Part shown: positions 12,001 to 24,000 of the stretch, piece after piece
How the letters are laid out: the number at the start of each line of letters is the position of its first letter
Numbering within the stretch: the first letter of the stretch is position 1
DNA from: Branchiostoma floridae
Taxonomy: Eukaryota > Chordata > Leptocardii > Amphioxiformes > Branchiostomatidae
Direction of reading: 5' to 3'
Assembly: GCF_000003815.2 (NCBI RefSeq)
Contig: NW_023365705.1
Coordinates: forward strand, 54,903 to 91,815
Length of the DNA: 36,913 bases
Translations under genes and position numbers: made by a program
Notes under the pieces: model-generated
Told to the model about the DNA's origin: nothing
Seen by the model: the letters and a program-made list of their open reading frames with translations, nothing else
Database searches by the model: none

Positions 12001-15000
12001 GTGTGGAGATAGGAAAGTCTTGTAATGTGCCAAATCCCAAGGGCATGAGATCTAGATGGCAGGATTTGAACCCAGCACCTCTGGGTCCTGCCTGCAGTTA
12101 TGTGATATGACCCCACTAGTGCTGCATGTGGAATTACTACTAACCTTTAAATGTGATGACAGGTATTTGTGGTTGTCCCTCGCCTGAAGCAGTGTTTGGT
12201 GCCAGCCCAGTATGTTCTTCTTCACTTTGGTCCTCGTGTCCTTCCCCATTATCTAGCACTGGAAAATCAATTGAAACAGCTTTGGTTAGGGACGTCTCTA
12301 GGATAGGACGTTAAATGGAGAGCCACACCTTGAGCATGTTAAAGAACTCACCACACTTAGCTAACTGGTTGACAGAGGTACTATAAGTTTTCAGCTGATT
12401 GAACGAGTGCAGAAGCGGGCATTACGCATTATCCTTGGGCGGGCCTACACAGACTACAACACGGCACTCCATGTCTGTAACCTAGAGACACTTGCTAGCA
12501 GAAGAGCTAACCTGTGTGTCAAGTTTGCGAACAGCATGACGACATCAGAAAGAACTGTTGATTTAGTACCAGCTCCCAGGAGGCTAACGCACGGACGGTC
12601 ACTAAGAAACTCCAACAAACTAACAATACCTACCTGCAGAACTGTTAGGTTTCCCAATAGTCCAGTACCATCACTGCTGCGTATACTCAATTCCATGACG
12701 TGAAGAACTATAGCTAGTCAATACAGTGTACCAGATTTTAACGTACGAGATAATTTATGAGATGTGCCATACCTGTAAATACCTTTTTAACGTGTAATGT
12801 CTGTAATATGTCATGCAAGAACAATGGTGTAGTGCAATACTTTGTTTTGTGAAGTGGGCATAATTCAGCCCCTGGCTGCTAGTCGCCTTTTAACGAATAA
12901 ACTATTTGATTGATTGATTGATTGACAAAGTTTTACAGTGTTAAAGAAGTCATTGTGATACATATACGTCATGTATGTCACTCTCACAACCTGTGAGCTT
13001 GCTGCCATCATCTGATTTCTTAGACCTGTGGTGGCTCTCCTTCCCAGCCCACCTGCTCTTGGTCCCGGGGTCGTCAGCACCTTTGACAGCCATGGTGTCA
13101 CCATGGTGATCCGGGCCCTCAGGGTGCTGAAAGCAGACAGGCAAAAACAAGTTTGAAAAAAAATGTTTATGGCAACATGGCAAGCAGGACTTTGCTGTGT
13201 GTTTGTAACACAGATTAGCTTTCATTGTTTTGCAGACAGTTTAAAATAAAATTGCATTTAAAGGATTTAGACATTAATAGCTTAAGTATCTACAGTGTAC
13301 TAAAGAGTGTTTGCCTTGCAGTTGTGAGTTTGATCCCCGACCGAGTTATAACAAAGACTTTAGAAATGGTCCATACTGCTTTCTCTGCTTAGGACTCAGC
13401 ATTTAGGGAAGATATGGTTACTGTAGTTTAGCACCCACCACCACCAGTGGACTAAGCCCCTGCTGTAGTGATTGCACAAAGCTGTGTGGCTCAGCGCTAC
13501 AGAAACGGAGATAGCTATATCCACCTGCGCTATATGCACCTTTTGGCGTGTGAAGGGCTTTAACTTAACATTTCAATACAATCAATAGCCTTATACAGGC
13601 ACCCAGAAATTGAGACAAAAGCATGGATAGGAGAAAATGCGACTCACCATGTCTGAGTCCAGTCTGGTCTGCAGTTCTGATTTCGTGTTCCTCGCTTCTA
13701 TAGCAACCACCACCAGTGCTACCACGGTAACAGTGCCCAGAATGAGGGCTGCTATGGCAACAGCAATGGTAGCCCGACCATATTTGGGTGCAGAATGCTT
13801 GAAATGTAGCATTTCCTCCAACGGGGGCATAGCGCTGTCCTTACCCATTGCTCGAGTCTGTGTGTGGCTGCTGTCAACGTGGCAGTGTTGGGGGGAATCT
13901 CGTGACTAGGGGTATTGAAGGTGAAAAACAGATCTGTTCTTGGTGTGTATAACAGCCAGAGGTTGCCTTAAAGTTCTCAGGCAAACCCCCTTTTCAGCCG
14001 TGCGTCCTGTTTAATGAACCACCTCAACTTGGCACTGAGGTGGTTGGACTGCCTGAGGCTAATTTCAGACATTAGTTTGCCTAAATTGTGTAACATGCCC
14101 ACAGGTGATACCTATTGTAGTTAGACTTGTCAGGCATGTGAACATATTAAGTTGTTTGGGATGCTCTGTAAACTGCTAATTTAAAAAAAATAGGAAAACA
14201 TATTACTCGACTGTGTACAGTAAGACAATTTAAGTCCCAACGTCTGACGAGTATGATTTAACTTCAGGTCTTCCAACCACCTCATTGTTTAAGTCATGTG
14301 GTGCACTGTTAAGGTGTTTGGCCAAGAACTTAGAAGTCCTGGGTTTGAATCCCCTGACAAGCCCTGACGTTGTGCCCTTCTGAAAGGCTCTTTACATATT
14401 TCATCACTTCACTCAGGTGGATATGAGTATCTAGCTTCCGTTCGAGCCGTCTCACAGATAGGACATTATATGGAGGTCCCTTGTTTGGGAAGAGACACAC
14501 CTTGAGCATAGTAAAGATCCCACCACACTTATATTTGGTTTGATAGTAGCTTGTGCATCAACTGGAAATAGATTTTGGTTCTCCTTTAAATTCAAGTTCA
14601 CCTATTTTTGCCAGACCCTACTATCCATAACCCATATGAATTGTGTAAATGTAGCAATGTAACTGACAGTGTGTATATCTGTGTAAGTGTAGCAATGTAA
14701 CTTTGCATATCCGTGTAAATGTAGCAATGTTGAGGGAACCTGTAGGTGGGAGTATAGAAGGGGCATTCTGGTGATGGTATGAGGAACAGTAATAGTTTGC
14801 ATTATTTTGTTAACTGGCTATAACCCACTTTTTAGCCAATAATTCAGAAGATCCTGTTCTAGCATTATACATTAAAATGCTTGTTATGGTATAGGGAACA
14901 GACCTGTACTCATGTAAAACTGATTAATAATACAAGTAAACTTTTTGTAAGTGATATTGATTACTTTTTAGGAGAAAAGGAAACAGAATACTAAACAGAA

Positions 15001-18000
15001 GTTCTTTCCTCCTCAGCGCACACTGACACCATTCTATCTACCATTGATAGTCCAGCTGCTACTGAAAGCTGTTCATGAATTAAGAAAAACACATGTTTTA
15101 GATGATCTTGATTTATATATTTGAAGTTTCTGAAGGGAACATATTTTAAGTCACCATATGAATTAGAACAGACCGTCCCACAATTAAGAATACAAATCAA
15201 TGATATGTGACACATACATGACATAAAATATACATTGTACAGTTACAATCTATTTATAGTATCTACCAAGTTAACACGGTTCTACTCTCTCTCTCTCTAA
15301 GTTTAAATTATCATATCAAATCAAAAAACTTATTTAAGACCTCATTGTCCATTGTTGCTCCACAGTTATATCATGTACATTTTGTACTTGCCAACTTTGC
15401 TCATTGAAATGTATATCCAGCATTTTGTTTCTTGCATTTAATATCTTCTTCTATAAAGGTCCCTTGTCAATGTCCAGTTCAGTCTGTTTCAACAACTGCG
15501 AGGTTTTCTGCCTGCCTTTTGTAGAAGTATCTTTCTTGCCCTACAGTTGCCTGGTCATGAAGGATCCTACGTAGACCGTAAATTTCAAAGTTCCTCATGC
15601 CAGGCTGTTTGTTAGGAGCAGAATTTGTGTTGCTGTTTTGTCCCTCGCCATGTGCAGGACCTTCCTGTAGATTTGTGGCATCTCCTGTTCCAGTTTGGTC
15701 TTCTTGTGGATTCACACTGTTTCCCCGTATCACGGCGACAAGCACCTGACGGACAGCTGTCAGTCTGCGCCAGATTTCCCTCCTTAGGTCGGGCGTGCGG
15801 ATGAGAGTTGCGATGGGGTTGATGAGCGAGTTCAGGCACACAAACACCTCCTCTCCCTTGCCAACGGGGCACAGGTCTTTGCGAATGATGCAGAACATCG
15901 GGACAGTAAGGAGCAGCAGGAGCCAGAGGACCATTGCCATGGCAACCAGCAGCATCACCGTCCTGGCCTTGTGTACGCTTCTCTCAAACTTCCTGTTGGC
16001 TTCGTCTTGTACAACAGGCTGACCGCCCCCCTCCCCACTCCGTCCACCCCCCTCCCCACTCGGTCCAGGATTGTTTTCAGACATTGCTCCAGCCTGACCA
16101 AGTCTTGTCTTCCGTCTTTCTCTTATCTTCAGGAGCACACTGAAGTTTGTGAAGGCCATGATGCTACAGAACACGAGCATTATCAAGGCAAAGCTAATGA
16201 CAAAGGCTACTGGATGATACACATACGGAGGGCAGTTGGCGGAGTCAGTGGCTATGGCCTGCATATCCAGACAGTTCCATCCCATATTGGGAGAAAAGGC
16301 GAACAAGCAAAGAACGATCCACAAAGCAGCCATAGGTACAAGTGCACGCAGTGTGGCACTGTCAGCGTGGATGTGGAAAAATATTGGATGCCTCACAGCG
16401 AGGTAGCTATCTATGGACAACAAGGATAGAGCAGAGGCTGAGACTAACTGAGTAAATATGATTACATTGATAAATGTCCATATGAAACCATAGTTAGTAC
16501 TGTAGCCCCTGTGGCCTACACTACGGTACAGGAGTGCGATACCTGCAAGCAGATCCGCCATTGCCAGGTTTGAGATGTAGAGGAACCGGGGTTTGTGTAG
16601 TTCTCGCCTGCAGATGATCCCCAAGAGCAGGGAAATGTTAGCAGCGATGATGAGTATCCCAGTCAGCCCGTAGAAAATAGCAAGTCCAGTTCCTAGCTCA
16701 AAAGCGTCCTCGTATGCGGAACATGCAGCGTGGGCCTGCTGGTAAGTTACTGTCTTGTTCTGTAAGTGGTTCCAGTAGCAGGACAGCAGGGCTCCGAAGT
16801 TGGTGCCGTCTTCAACCATTTTGTGTAGCTGATTCTGGTCAACTGCAGCTTGAAGGATGAAGCTTTGATTGACAGGGAGTTCAGGAAGCTGTAGATGTCT
16901 GCAGTTGGCAGGCAGGGAAGAAAAGACAAGTGATGTTATTGCACCTGATCAAGAAAGGTTGAGTCTGTCTGGAGTTTTTGCTGGTCAACTGCAGCTTAAA
17001 GAATTATCAAGCTTTGATCAGTGGTCTTGGATGTCTACGTTGTTGCTAGGATAAGGAATTTCAAGGGATAGAAAAGTTACTGCACCTGATCAAGAAGGGT
17101 TGAGCCTTTTTGGAGCTGATTCTGGTGAACTGTAGCTTGAAGAATAAACTTTGATGTTTGCTTTTGGTTGCCGAGAGAAGGAAAGGAGACTGAATAATGT
17201 CACTGCACCTGATCAAGAAGGCTCCAGTCCGTATGAGTCTGTATACAGCTGATGATCTGCAGCTTGAAAGACGAAGCAGTATGGACAGGTAGCTGTGTTG
17301 TCTGCTGTACAGTTGTCGGCCAGAAGGCAAGAAGAGCGATGTGGCTGCACTGATGGAAGTAAGCACAGGAAACTGTCTACAGTACAGTTGTCAGCCAGGA
17401 AAAGGCAAGAAGAGCGATGTAGCTGCACCGATCAGTAAGGTTGAGGTGAAGTCTGTGGAGGCAGGCTGGAGAATGCCTCACAGCTGCTTTATTAACAGGT
17501 TTTATGCTGGAGCAGTCATTATGAATGTTCCTGCGTAGGTTGTCACCATGGCAACTCTGCAAGCTGTAGTTTGATTGGGTGGAAACATGAAATGTTGCAT
17601 GATGGGAGAGGTTCTCGAAGGTTCTCGAAACGATCTTGACGTGGGCTGTTTCCATGGTGACAGCGAGCTTAATTTGAAATGGCAGAAATTTGCAGGTGCG
17701 CTTTACATTAAGTTGTACTCAACGGCAGCTTTGCAATATCAATGTCTGTCAGCAATTTGTGTTATGTTCATGATGTACGACATCCTGCGTTACCACAACA
17801 TCAGCTTCATTGAAGTGGCAGAACTATGCAGTTAAGCTGGACGGTTGGGGATCCAGAAATGCTTCCTGGTGCTTGTCTGATGGGTTTTACATAGCTGGTA
17901 ACCATGGGTGACAGAACAAAGCTTACTGATGATGTTTCAGCAAGCTGTGACATATCAAGAGACACGAGAGAATGTGAGAAGAAGATTAAAACGTGATTGT

Positions 18001-21000
18001 GCACCTGTTTATGGACTGAGCAAGGACGTTATAAGACTGCAAATTTTGTTGCTGCTAATGCACTTCTGAGGACAGGAGATGTCCTTCCTTGCCTGACATC
18101 TTAATCTAGGACTTATCTTTAGCTTATCCTTCAAGCTCAAGTAAAGCATCATGCTTGAGTGAGAGGACTCAAGGATTAACATGTTACAACAAGAAAAAGG
18201 TTCATTCCTGTGATTTTAATGAGTGTTAGAATCCATCAGACAGGTGTTTCAGCAAGCAACAGAAATGGGCAGATTGTTGGCTTGCATGTCAACCCTTAAT
18301 CCTCTATGGTTTTGTTAGTTTGAACCTTAAAGTTGATTTATTCATGAGAAGCTCAAATCTGCCCCAGGCCGTTTTTCATTGAGATGATGAGGAAGGTGAT
18401 GGTCAGATAGAATATAGCAGGCTCACAGATTACACCCAGTCCCAGGGGTCTAGCCAGCGTCCGTTTTTCCGTCAATTGACGGAAATTTGCTGCGTCTGAC
18501 GGAAAAATTTTAAAACCAATCCGTCAACCTTGACGGACAAAAATCCTTGGTGGAAGCTACAGGCGGCCTGGGGACTCCGTCCACGGCCGTAAAAGCCACA
18601 CATTGTTTGTTTTGCTATTGTTATGATTGTTGACAATGTGTGTCGGCGCCTTTTGCATATGATAATCTCATTAAAACCCGTTTTTCAAGGTCTCAGTTCA
18701 GTCCTTCTAATTAATTTTCGCGGTTTTCGCGACGATTGTAATTGGCTGACGGAAAAAAATTTCGAGCTGGCTAAAGCCCTGCCCAGTCCTAATAAATCTA
18801 TCAACATATATCGTTGCATAAACATCTTACAAAAACTTTAAGTAGAGCAAAAGCTCAGGGTTCTTACTTTGTGTCTGTTCATTTTATTCAGAACAACACT
18901 TAGCAATTTGCAAGTAACATTTTTTTCACACAACCACAGTCAGCTTCCTCATAGACTTTTGGCTGCTTCCCTAGCTTTGTCAGGGTGAACGACCTTTAAG
19001 CAAAATGTAGTAGAGTTCGTTGCACTCTGATTAAGCTGACAGCAGTCAAACATGAGTGAGGCTGTTTCTGTCAGAGTAATTTTACTCACAAAGTTTTAAT
19101 GATCCTACATGACTCTTGGTAAAGAGGAATTTGAAAAGAATTTTACAGATATTGCTGGAGACATGCTGAAGGACACGTAGAAAGTGTTTGTGGTTACTTT
19201 TCCTGGCAGGTGTTTTAGCTGCAAAACCAGGATAGCTTATTGGCTCACATGTAAATAACAACATCTTTGTGTTGGTAAGCCATTTGCAAGTAACGTTCTT
19301 TTCACACAACCAGTCAGCTTCCGCACAGACTTTGGGCTGCTTTCCTGTGTCGGGGTGAACAAACTTCAGTCAAGGAGTGGCTGAGTTTGTTAAGTGTACT
19401 TTGATGATGCTGACAGCAGTCCAATATCATGAGTGAAGTTGTTTGTATCAGAAGAATTTTACTCGCATATATATAATGATCCTACGTGGCTCTTGGTAAG
19501 AAGAAATTTGGAAAGAATTTTAATAATATTGCTGAAGAGATGTTGAAGGACAATACACGTGCTGTTTGTGTCAGAAGAATCTGAGTGGCAAACATGTAAG
19601 GATCTTCAGTCTGTGGCTCTCGTAAAAGAGAAATTTGGAAATAATTTTACCAATATTGCTGGAGAGATGTTGAAGGACATACTGTTTGTGACAGAGGAAT
19701 TTTACTGGTAAACATGTAAGGATCTTCTGTGGCTCTCGTAAAAGAGAAATTTGGAAAGAATTTACCAATATTGCTGGAGACATGTTGATGACGCACCGTG
19801 GATATGATGAGTGTTTCTCCTGTCAGTGATGTATGTGCTCTGACAGGTGGATGGAATGTCATGTATTTTATTTACCAGAGTTTGAAAGGGGTAACTGCAG
19901 GCCATTTAATGGCAGCTCTACTTGAGGATGGATTTTTTGGGTTAGAAGTCTGAATATCACTTCAAGTCAGTGCCTGGCCCTGAAAATGTGTTTGAGATAA
20001 TATAACTTACATGTAGTAGGAAACATGTGTTGTGCCTCTGCTCATGATCAACATCCGGGTCAGTGCTGACTGAAACTGGCATGATGGTTTATGCCGTTTA
20101 ACCTTGTTTAGGCCACACCAATTTAATTTCTTGGTTCACGGATTTTTTCATTAAAAAAATGGAGCGAGAGGGCGAAATAAAAATAAAAATAAAAATTGTA
20201 AAATGGTTGGGGTAAAGGTAACGGCTAATCCAAAACATAAAGAAAAAAAAGTTTTCAGCTTGAAAAAAGTACAAAAACACTATTATTGTACAGTAACAGC
20301 ACCTGTACCCACACTTAAGGAGTTTATAATATAAAGGCCAATTTGCTACACCAGAAAGTTGGTGAATGGTTTCATTAATGGTGAAAATTTGCTGAGTGGT
20401 AAATTTTATCTTTATTTCATTTTCCAAAAAATAGGAGCGAGCGAATCCGTGAACCAAGGAATTAAATTGGTGTGGCCTTAGCTACTTGAAACTTGTGTAC
20501 TCCCTACCTCCTTCAAATTGTTTGGAGGCAGCCATGAAGATAGAGATTTGTCACCGTCCTTGTCTCTCTTTCTCACTGCAGTTAGCCTCTCAAGCAGGTT
20601 GAATGTATAATGTGTTGTCTTGCCAGGATTTTCTCTCTCTGTGCCAACATTGCCCATTTGCTTAGTTTATAATAATAAATGATACAAATTTGAAAGAACA
20701 ATTTAAAAAGCCTTGTTGATGACACAAGGTGGTGCTAAGCTAGCTGTGATCATCAGTCAGAATTTTATGACAAACATCACTGAAAAGAGGTTACCACAGG
20801 GTATCAATGTCACAGATTGTAATTTGTTTGTTTGTTTGTTTGTTTAGGTGCTGATTGCCGCCCACCAGCCGTCGTACGAGCTTCGCCACAACCAGGTGGA
20901 GTCCATTTTCCTGTCAGCCATCGACATGTACGGCCACCAGTTCTGCCCCGAGAACTTACAGGTGAGACCACAGTAAAACTTACATGTGAGACCACTGTTG

Positions 21001-24000
21001 ACATGTACATGTACACCCTGAAAACATACATGTGAGACCACTGTTGACATGAATGGCCACCAGTTCTGCCCCGAGAACTTACAGGTGAGACCATAGTAAA
21101 ACTCACATGTGAGACCACTGTTGACAGCCATGAAAACTTACCACATTGAAACCTACAGGTGAGACCACGAAATGAAATGCACAGACTGAGACACTTATTA
21201 TATAGATGAGACCACCTTAAATCTTGATATTATGAGATGATGAAAACGTACAAGTTAGACCAGTCACTAAAACTCACAGATGAGATCATTTGAAAATCTA
21301 CAGGTGAGAGTGAGACCGCTTTTAATTGACCCAAAACAAAAAATAATCTTGCTAGATCAATGAAGAAACGGGACAAGTAATGGTTGTATACCAGGCACAT
21401 TTGTCTGCAGGAAGTTATTTTATGACAGATTCTCATCACGTATGCTTCATTTTGTAGCACAGCTCACATTGCTATTTCTTTTGTTATTTCTCTCCTTTAT
21501 GTTTATTTTGTAAACCCGTGTTTCCTCAAACCTGATCAGTTGTCGCATCACCACAACTTCAACTACCTGTTTGAATTCTTCCTACAAACTGCACACTCCT
21601 GGTCCCTGGTAGGGGACACAAGTCAGCAATATGGCGTGCTTTCTTCACAAAATCCTTTCAAGCCCAAATACAGAAATTCAGGAGTTACATAATTAAAGAA
21701 TCTGGCTGATTTCAGCTTTCTCTCATTCAGGCTGATTTGAGCTTCATCATAAATAAAGGTTCAAACAAAATGCAGTCTAGCCCTGGGCATGGATTTGCAA
21801 TCGTTGCACATGCATGTTGATATGATAATCTAACATTTAACTCTCTTGAAACTGTAATAAATTCCTTAAGTTAACTTTGGACCTGCAACCTAACACCATT
21901 ACTTCAGCCTGACACCATATTGTATCACCATCATGACACCATGACTGTAACATGACACCATTACTGTAACATGACACCATGACTGTAACATGACACCATT
22001 ACTGTAAGCTGACACCATTACTGTAACCTGACACCATTACTGTAGCCTGACACCATTACTGTAAGCTGACACCATTACTGTAATATGACACCATTACTGG
22101 ACCCTGACACCATTACTGTAACATGAAACACCATTAGTGTAACCTGACACCATTACTGTAACATGAAACACCATTAGTGTAACCTGACACCATGACTGTA
22201 ACATGACACCATTACTGTAAGCTGACACCATTACTGTAACCTGACACCATTACTGTAGCCTGACACCATGACTGTAACCTGACACCATTACTGTAAGATG
22301 TTACACCATGACTGTAACCTGACACCATGACTGTAACATGACACCATTACTGTAAGATGTTACACCATGACTGTAACATGACACCATGACTGTAACCTGA
22401 CACCTTCCCCCCATGCTGCTCACCCTCCCCATGTCTGTCCACTGCAGACCTCTCCCAGCGGCCGCGTTAACGTTCCCGCCGGACTCTGTAGCGAAAACCT
22501 CGTTGAAGAGGTAACGGCCGTTGGCCATGGCTGTTGTTTGTTGTTGTTGTTGTTGTTTGTTTGTTTGGTAGATTTTCTGTTTGGCTGTGACTTCTGTCTG
22601 CTTGGGTCTTCTTTAAGTTCATCCATGGTGTGGCTGTCACAACATTTATTTTCTGTAGTTTTATATCATAATGCCACCTTCTTTTAATTAGGAATTTAGA
22701 ATTTCATGTAAATCTGACATTATTGATCACCAAAGTTCCAAAGTTAAAAGTGTAGATGTCATTCGAAAGGGAGCCTGGGTTACACTTCTGTTAGGGAATT
22801 GCATCCTGTGCTTTGATTTTGCAAGTTTCAAAGTTTCAAAGTAAAGGCATAGATACCAGTAGCTCTAGACAGTATGAGCAACAATGTACAGTGCTAGTGG
22901 ACAAATCATTGACTTATTTCCCTAGGTATAGAAAGTTACAAGAAGTGTAGCAACTCTACCAGGTATATCAGGGGACCATGATATGAGGAATAGCACGACG
23001 TGAGGTTTCTCTTCACACGAGGGTCAACACGAAACGTGCCATTGCTCGCGTTCCGCTATCTTTGCACGCTCGCCCCAGGTAAAGGCCCATTACGTGCGCT
23101 TCTTCAATTTTAGCGGTGTTCGCACGTAGCAGTGGCCGGGCATTCACGGCTATATTTTCTCGCCCCGGATGAAGACAATCCAGCCCCATTACGTGCGTTT
23201 CTTCAATTTTAGTCGTGTTTGCACGGAGTTCTGGCCGGGGTAACACGGCTAATATGGCTTTATTTCCGCCCCGGCAGACTCGGCACTCAATGCGGACCCA
23301 TTACGTGCGGATTCTTTTTTTTTTTCAATTTTAGCGGTGTCTGCACGTAGCCATGCCAGGCAACACGGCTACTAGTATATTTTCCCCGACTCGGCACTCA
23401 ATCCAGACCCCTTACGTGCGCTTCTTCAATTTTAGCGGTGTCTGCACGGAGCCAGGCCCGGCAACACGGTTATTTTCTCGCCCGCCCCGCCAGACTCGGC
23501 TCTCAAACCAGACCCATTACGTGCGCTTCTTCAATTTTAGCGGTGTCTGCACGGAGCCAGGCCCGGCAACACGGTTATTTTCTCGCCCGCCCCGCCAGAC
23601 TCGGCTCTCAAACCAGACCCATTACGTGCGCTTCTTCAATTTTAGCGGTGTTTGCACGGAGCCAGGCCCGGCAACACGGCTTTATTTTCCCTCTCTGAGA
23701 GCGTGAAGACTCGGCACTCAATCTCGGGGGAAGTGAAAGTTGACTTGAAACTGACTATACCCGAGCCAGGCCCGGCAACACGGTTATTTTCTCGCCCGCC
23801 CCGCCAGACTCGGCTCTCAAACCAGACCCATTACGTGCGCTTCTTCAATTTTAGCGGTGTTTGCACGGAGCCAGGCCCGGCAACACGGCTTTATTTTCCC
23901 TCTCTGAGAGCGTGAAGACTCGGCACTCAATCTCGGGGGAAGTGAAAGTTGACTTGAAACTGACTATACCCAAGCTCCTGTATGGCTCGTATTTGACCAA

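Noticed and set aside
14338-14357. tRNA gene from the B-box-like sequence
   Set aside because: No cloverleaf with acceptor and anticodon stems can be formed around it. A tRNA-derived SINE fits better.
23353-23915. Frames with repeated [20 protein letters not shown] peptides
   Set aside because: They are translations of the GC-rich satellite units, with lengths set by the array.
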